The position numbers were made by a program, and so were the translations under genes. Positions 45,860-57,230 of a stretch of DNA of 64,000 nucleotides are shown here, in pieces. Numbering within the stretch: the stretch's first letter is position 1; every line of letters starts with the position of its first letter. The notes under the pieces are model-generated. The model made no database searches and was not told where the DNA came from. It was given only the letters and a program-made list of their open reading frames with translations. Origin of the DNA: Icerya purchasi (lineage: Eukaryota > Arthropoda > Insecta > Hemiptera > Monophlebidae); assembly GCA_039619475.1 (NCBI GenBank), contig CM077116.1:166177363-166241362 (forward strand), read 5' to 3'.

Positions 45860-46260
45860 CAACTACTAATGGATGAAATAATGCATGGCGAAGGGAAGTA
45901 TAAGATGCATACAATAAGGAGTAAGTTGAGTTTCAGCAGACAAGAATATAAAATACAACGTGTTCGACAGAAAGGAATAGACACCACTCAAAAAAGATGT
46001 GATTGGCGTCGCAAATTGCACCGCTTCATTAAGGTAGAGAGGACAATTTGGAGAGGGAACAAGAATATAGCAAAGACAAAAGGAAGGCAGAGCAAAATGA
46101 ACGCAAGCGAATGATAGAAATAACAACAGAACAGAACAGGGAAGGAAACTCAAAGAACACCAGATATTAGAAACGAAGATTAGTTTGTACAGATAGATAA
46201 AAAGGATTGATCGTTGCGATAGGAGCAGGGGTAAATATCTGAATTCCGTTCAATACCTGA
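45860..46260 (-). mobile_element. LINE-A 3' relic
   Basis: The minus strand, in shifting frames, keeps the family landmarks CDANHIFFE (near 46000) and the downstream leucine-rich C-terminal block. The purine-rich + strand wording (AAAGATGTGATTGGCGTCGCA and similar) parallels the other antisense LINE-A tails. Decayed, with no clear poly-T or duplication. Confidence 0.6.
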
Positions 46261-48500
46261 AGTATACTAATAATCTTTCACCTTGCCTTTGTTTTGTTTT
46301 TTTTCCCCGTATTTCATTTCCCTTCCGCCATTTTGAAGAGAAAACCTATATTATAACAGTGCATAAATTCCGCTTCGAAACGTATTTGTATACGTAAAGC
46401 TCTAAGTTCGTTATGTTAATAATTATTCTTATTAACCCCGAATATCCTGAGATTTTATATCCCTCTCTTTTCGTCTTAGAACCGATTTTGTTTTTTGCCT
46501 TTTTAGAGAGTAAAATATTAAAGAAAAATAGGTTACTATTATAGGGAAGTACGGGCAGACTCAAATCGAACGGAGGAGTGTAAGATCTTTTTAATGCTCG
46601 TTCATCTACGCTCCCCAGTACGCATTATTGAAAATTTAAAGGGTTTAATTGGAAACAACGAGGTAATGATTATGCTAGAGGTTTCGATTAATCGCTAATC
46701 CGCACCAGTGCCATACGAAGTCCAAACCATATGTATCATTTATTTATATATTTATTTCATTATTGTATCGTTTTAAGGCAGGATCTTCCTCCTCGTGAAT
46801 ATCGTTCATTATCTTCTCCCTAATTAATTACTTTATTTTTTCTGGTTTCCTAGTTCGAATAAAACCGATGAAGCAAATTTATTGAAGTACTTTTTCTTAC
46901 TTATACATATACATACACACATATGTGTTTATTTGGTGTACTTAGGTGTTTACGTATTTTATGTCGTTCGAATAAAATTGGCGTGGAAAACTTATTGAAG
47001 TATTTTTTCTTTTTTATTTATATGTGTAAATATGTATATATGGAAGCAAAAATCGTTTCGTAATTTTATTATCGAGCAGCTGTCGTCATTTCTGAAATAC
47101 TGCGCGCCTACAACTGGACTTTTCGGTTTTAACTTCGTTTCGACATTTGCACTAATAATTTTCTGGAGCGTGTATTTCTGCGTCGCGAATACGATAAGCA
47201 TGGCTGTTGTCATTTCGCGGGATTTTCCGGAAGTCCTAAGCGCGTCTGTCTGTGTGTGTGTGTATTTGATAAAACGTCGAGATGATTCAAACTGACCAGT
47301 GGAACTCGCAAGAGTCACCGGATGTTTCGAGAATTCCGTTAAAATTCACGCAAAAATGCTTTTCGTCGAGTTACGATTAGCAAGAGGGACAGCAATATGG
47401 CCGTTTTATTTTTCGCATAAAGCCGATTTTTTTGTCAAAGGCTTTTCAGATTCTACAAAAAAAAATGATTATTTTTTGCCCATAGCTTCGAGTGATGACG
47501 TAATTAATTATCTCTCTGTGTATTTATTTCCAGGCGCTACGTTTCTGTTCAAGGTGGAAACCCGATCTCGCTTCTTTTTTTTTGATTTGTGCTAAGGATT
47601 TCAATCGTCCTAGTAACAATTCGTTTTCGAGAATGCCGTGGGGGGTATTTAACAGCTGTCCGTGATACACAGATTCATTTTGTTCAAAACTAACAGCTCG
47701 GGCAAATGAAAATCCTAATTAAAAGTATTCCGTCACTTCCGAGTTTTATTGTTTTTTTTTTTTATATCGATACAAAGCTGCTAGTATGTTGAAAAAGGAA
47801 TGCTTCAACTTTTACGTTTCCAGCGTCGGTACTATCCGAATTTAAATCATTAAACTGTATTATTAATCAAGTTGATTAGTATTAATCGGGTAGATTTTAA
47901 TGCTCGCGTGTTTCAACAAAGGGACACGGTTTTCATCGTATTTCCGATTGCGATGTATGATAAACACTTGTGACCATATCTAACGACTAGAAAATCGAAT
48001 AATAACTCGCAATTTCATACATAATTGTATTCAATTGATCGTTTAACGGAGGACAAATTTTGCAGCTTGATGATTATATTGCAACATCGCTCAGTCTTTC
48101 AGTCTCATCACATGTACATACATACTCCGATTATTTCCGTTCACCGGCATGCCATATTTACGAACTGACTTTATGGGGTTAGTGATCAAAAATGCATAAA
48201 ACATACGCGCCCGCGCATATCTTATCTTATATTCCGTTAGCTCGATTTCGAGCGTCGGGACTACCTATCTGTACAGTCTAACAGTCATAATAGTGTGTTC
48301 ATGGCAATTGCTATATTCAAAACGCCGGTATGTACATGCAAGACTACACTTGCAACTGATATTATGATTGTTTGATTATCGATACACAAATGCAGCGGCC
48401 GTCTGAATCTGCTGTGTACTAACTAGCGCGCATACGATGGCGTTCGTGATGGAGATTGCCACTGCCTTCCACGTAAATTAGCGATTATTTAATTTTAATT
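46261..48500. other. no supported gene
   Basis: Includes overlapping open frames on both strands at 46990-47320 without motifs, and a short (GT)n run at 47250-47264. No gene recognised. Confidence 0.4.
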
Positions 48501-48502
48501 TT

Positions 48503-48583
48503 TCGTAATCATTTTTGTCGCCACCCGGCCCCGTGACCACTATAACGGAAGTCAAGTGCTCTAGCAACTAGGCTATTTCGACC
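48503..48583 (-). repeat. tRNA-like sequence, probably a SINE head
   Basis: The minus strand reads GGTCGAAATAGCCTAGTTGC and then TAGAGCACTTGACTTCCG, which matches the acceptor, A-box/D-arm (TAGC-TAGTTG-TAGAGC) and anticodon arm of a tRNA with CTTGA stem sequence and CTTCCG loop. A GTCACGGGGCCGGG T-arm/B-box region is recognisable but degenerate. The anticodon-stem partner is mutated and there is no proper 3' acceptor strand; an AT-rich tail (GGCGACAAAAATGATTACG) follows. A functional tRNA is therefore unlikely, and a tRNA-derived SINE is the best reading. Confidence 0.55.
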
Positions 48584-49635
48584 ATTATATATATGTATCA
48601 TATACATAAATAATTGCGTATTAATTTATTTAATAATTAAATACAAAATTCGATTTCGAACTCTTTTTTTACAGCCGGCCAGAATATCGCAGAGAAATAA
48701 CGATAAACTTTGAAAATGGTGTAGCTGATTCAGGCAGCTGCAAGGCAGGGCCGATCATAACTCTATAATCTACTGCACTAATCATATGAAAAAAAAGAAT
48801 ACAGTAAACTCCGTTAACATTCGTGATGCATACGTTGCACAATTTTTTTTTTGCAAATGCCGAACTTTTCTGTTGGAAGGACTGCGAGATAAAAGATTAT
48901 TTTCTTCTTTTTGAAAATTTTGTAAAAAAGGGACAAGACAATATTTAAAAAATTATTATCAGAAGAAAAATAATGTCTCTTTTTTATTTTATTCCCGATT
49001 TGATGTTTAGATATTTCATAAATGTGACGTTAGAGTATCGTTTGAAAGCGCACGCTTCGCTCCATATTTTGACAAAAAAACATTGTGAATTTTTAATGTT
49101 GATTAACTTTTTACTTCCGCTACTTGTAAATATATTTCTTTACGTAAGTCCCCTCTAGTACAGGCGGAACAAGAAGATATTTTTCGTTTCTTCTATTTAT
49201 CCATTTATTTTTCGTTCCTCTTATTGATTTGTGTTATTTCTAAAGATAAAACTACAGTAAGTAAATTCATGCGACTACTACATAATGGCCACTGCGTATA
49301 AATGTTAAATTGGAAATTTTAAGTTATGATAGTAGTCTCCACAACTCGCGCAATTATGCGCATATGTAACGTAAATTTGTATTTTATAAAAATTGCAATT
49401 AACTCTTAAGTTAAATAAATTGAAAAAGAAAGAATTTAATTTAATTAAAGATGGGAGGAAAAAGAAAATTTGGACGATATTTTTGTACGAACTCAGTACT
49501 AAAGCGATGGAAACAAATCGCGAAATCAACGATGCTTTTGGCTCAGACATTTTTTTTGTTTTTGTTTTCGTTGGGGGCACGTTAATCTTTACGCAGAAGA
49601 ACGAACGAGCCTCAATCAAATAGCAATACAATCAG
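48584..49635. other. no supported gene
   Basis: AT-rich with short frames only. No feature recognised. Confidence 0.4.
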
Positions 49636-49639
49636 GTGT

Positions 49640-50010
49640 GGCGGAAAAATGAAACAACAAAGGCAGGAGACAAAAGAAGGGGAAAGGACAGGATATATGT
49701 AAGAAGCACAATAAGGGACAGGAAGACCAAGAGCTAACATTTGAGCACAAAAAATTGCGAGCGAAGGACATTCAAAAAGGACGTGGTTAAAATCAAAAGG
49801 GGCTTTATGAGGAGAGGACTACACGAAGAAGATGCAAAGGCGAAACGAAAGCGAGTCTCAATAGAGAATTATTGAAATGCAAACAAACAACGGAAACGAT
49901 AACAGACCGACAAACCAAAATCACGGAACCCGGGTGAGAAGGAAGGCTAGGCTGTACACCGAGGTAAAAGGACGGTGCGTATTGGAAAGCGCTGGGACAT
50001 AAAATTCAGA
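49640..50010 (-). mobile_element. LINE-A 3' relic
   Basis: The minus strand encodes NHVLFECPSLAIFCAQMLAL and GLPVPYCASYI, the C-terminal zinc-binding and tail landmarks of LINE-A. Upstream sequence (toward 50010) is the decayed preceding region. No poly-T boundary. Old copy. Confidence 0.65.
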
Positions 50011-52485
50011 CCAGACTCTAAAATGGTATTTTCCGAGATTAGACGCTGGAATTTTCGAAAAGTAAATGAGCGAGGAAGAACTGAGATCGGATAAAGAGAA
50101 ATTTTAAGCTTCATCGCCGGACTCGAAACTATTTTACGGCTCTTTACGACTTTTTTGTAGGTACTCCGAGAGGCAGTGTGAACTCGTTTCTGTAGTTGAT
50201 AGAATTAACCGGCGGTTGTCGCTCACATGGGGGAGGCGCGAAGTAGTTCAAAAAAGGCGCTCTTTCCAGCGGTACGTGCGGTTATATAACGAATTAAAAC
50301 GGAATGCCGATGCGAAATTACGAATGAAAGGATGAAAGGAACGACGTCCTGTGTTCTGATCAGCTTGAGCGTCAAGTGTAACACTGAAAATTAGCTAATG
50401 CATCGCGGATTGAGAACGAACGAGTTTTCAAAGAGCGATTAAAAACGACTCGGGATCGTCGGTCTTTGATGAAAACCCGTTTCGACCGTTAACAACAGCT
50501 GCAGCGTAAACGAACGTCCATTATTAAACGAAATGGTAAACCGTTTTTGAATATAAAGGACTTTGCGGAACTTGCAACAACTGCGTAGGATTCGGCAGAG
50601 CAGAATACGAGAAAAAAGAATTACACATTCGGCAGTTCGAAGCGAATTCAGATAAAAATTTAGCAGCATCGCGCGCCGCCCGTAATATAATTTAAAAGTT
50701 TAATTTTAAAATGTTGAACCCGGTTTTTATTTCTAATTTCTCAGCTGATGCTTCATGAATTCCTTTTTGATGGCAGCTTTCTGTTAATCCTGCGCGGTCG
50801 AAAGATGTTTGATATTTTTATTCACTTCTGCCATTACCATTATTACGATCTAATTTGGAAGAGAATTTTTTTGGGTTTTTTTTTTTTTGAATATCCGTAT
50901 GAAAACTGTCTTTTTTTCAAATGAAGACACATCTATTCTAATTTACGTTTTCGACCACCGCTATTGCTAACTCGAAATGAAAGATTTTTATTATTAATTT
51001 TGCTCGCGGGCCAGCCGTTCGTACTCTTTCGTTGAGATGCAGAAGAAATTTGGAACGCGGATAATATAAAAATTGAAATAACCGGCAGTCTAGTTCGATT
51101 TAAAAGGTGTTTGAAAAAAGGATAATAATATTAATAAGACGCGAGAATTTTGGTGTCTTTTTTTCTTTTTCTTGTTTTCGCTGTTGCTCCCGCCATCGGG
51201 ATAAAACATAATTTAATTTTCTCGTTTTAAAATAATTTAAATACGAATTTAAATATGCCGTTTTCGATATGATTCCGATCTGATATACATTTTCCTTTTT
51301 TCTAATTGGAATAAGAAAAACGTTAGAAAAAGGGCTTTGCGAAAAATTGTCTGTCCAATATACCATCAAGTGTCTTTCCGGATTTTTTCCCCCATTAAAC
51401 ACACTTTCTTATAGACAACATTCTAACGAGACTTACACGGCGAGCACACGCTACAACTAACGACCGAACGATGACCACTTTCGAAGATTACCTCCGAGAG
51501 TCCCTAGCAGAGCAATTTTGATGGGTAATTATACGAAAACGGTAGTTTAACGAAATCGACGGAATGTGCGAGATTTAAAAGCTGTTTCCGCCACATAGCA
51601 GTTTGTAAATATGTAGAATAGCTCCCGTACGCGATTGGATAGTTTAAGAAGCTGGACGAGTGTGAAATTCTATTAGTGGCAAATTCAAAGGTTGTGCGGA
51701 AATTTCATGATATGCCGCTATGCGCTGCGATTCGGTGACGACAGAGGAGGATACCGCAGCAGACTCTTCATCTGAGTTAAGAAATGTCTGCTTCATCCCC
51801 GCTCTACTGATAAATCTTTCTTCGACAGCTTCGATTTCTCGGTATGTTCTCATTCCTTTCACTGCCTTCCTTCGCCAAATGTATATATAAGCGTCTAAGC
51901 TTTTGCGAATTCTCTTTTGTCGATAGGCAACTCAGGTTCGTTTCGAGAAAACGAGATCTCCCCAGCTACATTCAGAACAACTTTGAGCACGTCTTTGTCT
52001 CAAGAGAATAGCCTGAATAATATTTATCTCAAGCCGTCCGGAAAAGCTTTTACTATTTTCCATATCCTTCTGTGTAAATCTTCCATTAAAAATGGTACTT
52101 TATAATACTCGTGAATACATCTGCACTCCTCTTCCTAAGTCAGTGTACCCTTGATAGGGTGTCGAAGGTTGTGAAGTTCAGGTTCTCTCAATGATAACGG
52201 ATCTAAAGAAAATATTAGTTCCTTTCCGCTTTTTGATTTTGTAAAAAACCGGCACTTTACTTCTAAGAAAGTTCCTATCATTATCACACCCCAATAATCT
52301 TTTCTACTTCTCCTTCAAATTTACCGACCTTTATTAACAGAAGAATTTAGCAGGACCATTTTTACGGAGTTGGGGCCTATTTCATCCTTTCCGGCATTAG
52401 TCTTTCTGAATATTTTCGTCCGTACAATCTTTACCGCTGAACCAATCTTAATTGTCAACATTTCAACCTTTTCGAATTACTTGCC
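50011..52485. other. no supported gene
   Basis: No motif-bearing frames, repeats or element termini recognised. Confidence 0.4.
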
Positions 52486-52489
52486 TTAC

Positions 52490-52870
52490 GTGAGTGCGTT
52501 TCTCTTTTGTAAAAATATTTCGTATCCACATTAATATCAAACTTTTCCTTCTACCTACCCACCACCGGTTTTACAACTTCCTCTATTATTCTCATTTACG
52601 TCTTAATCGTGCCTCTCTGCTTTCTTCAGGTTTTCGTTTCTTTTTAACACCTTCCCGAAGCAGCTTTATCCTATCTACGATACTTGCCACATTTTTCTTC
52701 GAATGTTCCTTCCTCTCGATTAAGCGTGCTGTTCTGTATTCTGATTCAACACTACTTTGGGCTTCCTAATCCTTATTGCGCCTCTTACATCTTGTCCTCT
52801 TTCTGTCCATATTACAGTTTATATTTTTCGTATTCTGTGAGTTTGCTAACCGAATCAATATCTAACTGAC
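52490..52870 (+). mobile_element. LINE-A 3' relic
   Basis: A + strand frame reads ATFFFECSFLSIKRAVLYS and, after a shift, FGLPNPYCASYILSSF, aligning with the FFEC and GLP-PY-ASYILS blocks of the other LINE-A tails. The upstream Cys/Asp residues are lost. No poly-A found. Confidence 0.65.
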
Positions 52871-53700
52871 TTTTCCAATTGCTGACAGAAGCTCTTTTCC
52901 AACATCCTCTCTCAAAAAATTAAAATAAAATAAACAGCAAAAATAAATTAATTAAAAAAAACAACATTGTATATGAAATGTTACCGCTACTGACAGAAAC
53001 TCTTTTCCGACGTCCCCTCAAAAAAAAAAAAAAGTAATTGAAGAAAGGACTATTAGACGCGGAAATAATGAAAAAACAAATAAAAAATTAATAGTTCCTT
53101 GCAAACGTTGGTAGCACGTTTACACACTTTATTTGTTAATTATTTAATGAAATTATCAAACTGTGAACGCAATAGTAAACATTTCAATTAAATACTACGA
53201 AAGAATAAAGCTAGAACGTTTTTTTTTTTTTTTTTCGGAAAGCATCTTTAGAAAAATTATATTAATAAAGATAGACATTTAGTTTAGACATTGAAATCTG
53301 AATGAAACCTAAATTATCACCAATTTTCAGTTAATAAAAGAAACACGAACGTATTCATTTCAATTTAAAAGAAATTTAAGATGTAAATACCGTATTGAAT
53401 ATATACACAAAAAAATATTAATCGGTGATTAATAGAATTGAATTATATCAGTAAAGATAAAAATATTATTATTATTCGTCAGCTGATCAACCAATATTTC
53501 ATGTTTTCGTTTTTTTTACATCCCCTAACGGGTATGTATTAACATTACAATCTAGTCTATAGACTAATCAGTAATTTAATGTCAACTTAACATAATACTT
53601 ATACTATTATACTACTAAGCACATACGCGGTCACTTGATAATTAATATGAATTATATAATGACTTTATTATACAAGCTCAAATGGTTTCGTCCTTTTCAG
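52871..53700. other. no supported gene
   Basis: AT-rich, with poly-A at 53020-53033 and poly-T at 53220-53236. The latter could be the 3' end of an unread minus-strand element. Confidence 0.4.
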
Positions 53701-56085
53701 TCTTCTAACTGCATACATCCAACATTAATGTGCTTGCGTAATCTTTCTTTGTGTTTTTTTTTTTTTGAAACTTCTTAACGACATCTTTTACTGGCTCAAT
53801 ATTTAAATCCCTGTGGAGATTGTTATTCCTGATGTACCATGGAGCATTAACAATATTTCTAAGTACTTTATTTTGGAACCGTTGTATAATCGGGATGTTG
53901 GAATTTTTGGTACACGCCCATAATTGGATTTCATAGCCCCATACAGGTTTTAGCACTTGATTATAAAGTAATAATTTATTTTGCACTGTTAATTCGGAAT
54001 TCCCCTTCCTAATAACTAATACATTATCCGATGCCAAGTTCTTCTCTTTTTTTTTTTTTAACATGCATTTTCCACTTCAATTTTGCATTCAATGTCATTC
54101 CTAAGTATTTAGCTGAGTTATTTAACTGCACTCTACCTGTCCGTTTATAAATACTGGAATTGGAGTAATTTTTCTGTTTATAAAAACAACATGAATTGAC
54201 TCGCTTTCATTTTGAATTCTCCATGTTTTTGTTCAGTTTTGTACCTTGTCGATAGCTGCTTGTAGTTTAAATGTTGCTTCTTCACTATTATTGCCTACTG
54301 CTAGGATCGCCATGCCATCAGCAAACACCTAGCTGTGACTGCATTACTTTCAGCTATCGGTAAGTCAGAGGTGTATAGAAGGTACAGGATTGAGTACATT
54401 TCCCTGCGGCACACCAGCTTTTATTTCTCGGATTTCAGTATATATGTCTTCTTGTTTGACTCGAAAATATCTATTTGATATATATGATTCGATAATGTTA
54501 GTGAATTGGCAAGGCAACATTTTTTTAAGCTTCCAAAGCATCATCATGTCACACTTTAACAAAAGCTTGTGCAACATCTAAAAATACTGCGGAACATACC
54601 TTCTTTTCTTCAAGCGTTTTTTCTATTACATTGGTGTAACTGATCGATAATAGAATGTTTTTTTCCTGAAACAAAATTGATGTTGTGGTATCAAATTGTT
54701 TGCTTCTATTATTGGTTTCAGCCTTTTCAATAACAATTTTTCATAATAATAATGAAATTGTCCTGCAGGATGTCACTTCATATTTCCCTGGTTTTGGTAT
54801 CATTATTACCTCAGCTACCTTCCATAGACTGGGTAAATATTTTAATTTGAATGTTGCGTTGATAACGTTTGTTAACTTTACTATAGCTTTTTTTGGTAGT
54901 TGCTTTAATACTTCACCTGTGATAAGGTCATATCCTGAGGCTTTTCTGGGGTCAATATTATTCTTGATTTCAAGCATTACTTCTGCTGGTGTTGTTAGTT
55001 TTATTATTTCCTCTTTGTGTTTAACTTCGCTGGAAGATTGTTCATTTTCTATTTTTGGCTTTACTTCACTAAGCGTTTCATCACTTTGTTCCATATTAAG
55101 TTGAAAAATACCTTCTAAATACCGAACAAATTGTAATGCATTTTGCTCACTACTTCTGGCCCATTTTGCCATCTATGTCCTTTATAGGTGAATTCTGTAT
55201 AATCGGTCTTTTAATCATTCTAGTAGTTTTCCAAAGTGACTAATTAGTTCCACTATTATATTAGTTAATCCGCATAGGTATGTTTTGATAGTCTGATTCT
55301 TAATTTCTTTAATTTCTCTTTTTAGTTGTTGACTAAATCTATTTAATTTATGTTTATCACTTGGGTCTTTCGTCATATTTGTTTCTTTGCCTTTTTTTTT
55401 CAGCCAAAAGTTTCACTATCTCTTTTTTGGGTATTCATTACCGCTAATTCCTTAATCACAGGAGTACATTCCCAAGCTGCATATTGTATGTCTTTAACAA
55501 ATTTTTCTAGATCAATGTCTAACTCTTCCGCGCTTCGTAATGATGCCCTTAAATTAATTTTTTCTGCTAATTTAATTTTGAAACTTTCCCAGCCTGCATG
55601 TTGCTTAACCAAAGCTGGGTTGTCAGGTTTGTTTATTACCTTATCGCTTATTATTAATAAAACTGGAGAATGGTCTGAACATAGATCTAATCCTTCCGCT
55701 CCACATGAATATAATTTGAAGAGATACTTTTGACGATATAAAAATCAATGAAGTCTGGGATTTTACTTGGATCTGTAGGCCAATATGTGTCGGTTTTCCT
55801 GTTGATGCCACTTCGCAACCATATTCATTAACTGCATTCAGTAGCTCTTTACCTTTACTTGTAGTTAGACGAGAACCCCAATAAGTATTTTTAGCATTGA
55901 AGTCACCGTCAACGATAAACCTACTTCCAACTCGATTAAACAATTCAATATATTGTGTTCCTTTTTAATCGTACGTTTCGGTGGACTACATATCGCCGCT
56001 ATCTTAATTCGGTACTTTATAGTTTGTATGCTAATTATTGTGGATCGTTTCTTTTATAATGACACTGCACTACCACCTTTTGCTG

Positions 56086-56128
56086 AATTTTCAGGATATA
56101 AAGTGTACCACTTTATATCCTGAAAATT
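56086..56128. repeat. perfect 20-bp inverted repeat
   Basis: AATTTTCAGGATATAAAGTG at 56086-56105 is followed, after TAC, by its exact reverse complement at 56109-56128. It lies inside the decayed Jockey endonuclease region and is not a conserved feature of that ORF as far as I know. Confidence 0.9.
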
Positions 56129-57038
56129 TATTGTAAGATTGTTTTGCGAATATCTCTCTTTTCTTTGTGTAGCACTATTTGTAATTCGTATTGATGTTGC
56201 AATATTATCGTTCCATGTAAGAATTTTTAATTCCCCCATTTTAATTCCGGGTGCAGCTCCCTTAACGCTAATTTCTATTTTCTTTAATCTCGCCTAAAAT
56301 GAGTTTATAAAGGCTTCTTGTTTGTTTAATTTTTCTATTATTAATTGCAAACCAAAATGTCATTCTCTTGTCGTACTACAATAGCATTACTTGTGTTTTT
56401 ACTTACTACTTGAGCAAAACTTTGCTCTTCTCTGATTTGCTGTGATGATGTAGCCACGTGTTTTTTTGATAAGTTTTCTTGTTGTTTTTCAGTAATCGTC
56501 TTCGACTTTTGTTGCATTTCAGTTTTATTCATTTTGTTGTCTTTTAATTTTTCTATTTCTTTTGCTCTTGTACAACCGCGATAACAATCTGCTGTTAAAT
56601 GATGCCCAGCACACTTAACACATCTTGGGTGGTCCTTATGGCAGTGTTTCTGATTAAAACCTTGACACTTTTTTTATTGTGGTATTAGTTTTGGAACTAT
56701 TTATGGATGGATTTCTACACTGCATCTTAATATATAGACGAAATTTTAAATGTTTTATCAACATTTTCTTGAGGATCAAATGCTAATATAAACATATTTA
56801 ATGACTATTTGGTTCTCCATTTTAATTTATTTACCGTTGGCTTTTTAAATCAGCCGCAATGCTTTCCCCTGTACATGTGTAATGCAGATTCTTAGCCATA
56901 ACTCTAATTGGTCTATCCTGTTTATTTTCATAAGAGTGCCATAAGTATTCTTTTTCCTCAAGAAATTTCGTCAAACTTCTATATGTGTCACTCTACCTGG
57001 TGTATTAAATTTAATGCTTTCATTATCTAATAATTTCA

Positions 57039-57041
<3 letters not shown>

Positions 57042-57078
<37 letters not shown>
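57042..57078. repeat. (TA)n microsatellite inside Jockey ORF1 relic
   Basis: About eighteen TA units separate the ORF1 N-terminal block (NHLPNAQ) from the downstream KFNTPGRVTHI segment, so it expanded after the element landed. Confidence 0.9.
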
Positions 57079-57081
<3 letters not shown>

Positions 57082-57230
57082 GCATTAGGTAGGTGATTTC
57101 TCAACAGTTCATGATATTCATCATAATCTTTGATCCTTTGAACAATAATTGGAGGAGGGACAAACACTTTTTTCCCTTTCTCTTGCTGGTTATTGGTAGT
57201 TTGTGTCTAAAGAGGAGAAAGAGACACGTC

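Larger units (their letters stand above)
53705..57230 (-). mobile_element. Jockey-group LINE, decayed near-full-length copy
   Basis: Minus-strand order is preserved. ORF1 N-terminal block (VFVPPPIIVQRI near 57140-57180) and zinc knuckles (CHKDHPRCVKCAGHH near 56610-56660). ORF2 endonuclease (DGDFNAKNTYWGSRLTTSKG near 55880-55920). Linker at 55400-55612. RT fingers (RKASGYDLITGEVLKQLP near 54930-54970; EVIMIPKPGK), palm (EIKAGVPQGNVLNP near 54390-54430) and thumb/C-terminus (LLLYNQVLKPVWGYEIQLW and FQNKVLRNIVNAPWY, 53705-54064). The polymerase box reads FADG instead of FADD: GGC at 54314-54316 replaces the second catalytic Asp. Multiple stops and shifts occur throughout, and a TA microsatellite has expanded inside ORF1. 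Inactive. Confidence 0.87.

Noticed and set aside
47032..47295. Possible membrane protein exon or receptor helices
   Set aside because: Hydrophobic stretches come from T-rich codons. No receptor signature, and an opposing frame is open across the same bases.
48503..48583. Functional tRNA gene
   Set aside because: The anticodon stem and T-arm are disrupted and the acceptor stem has no partner. A SINE or pseudogene is more likely.
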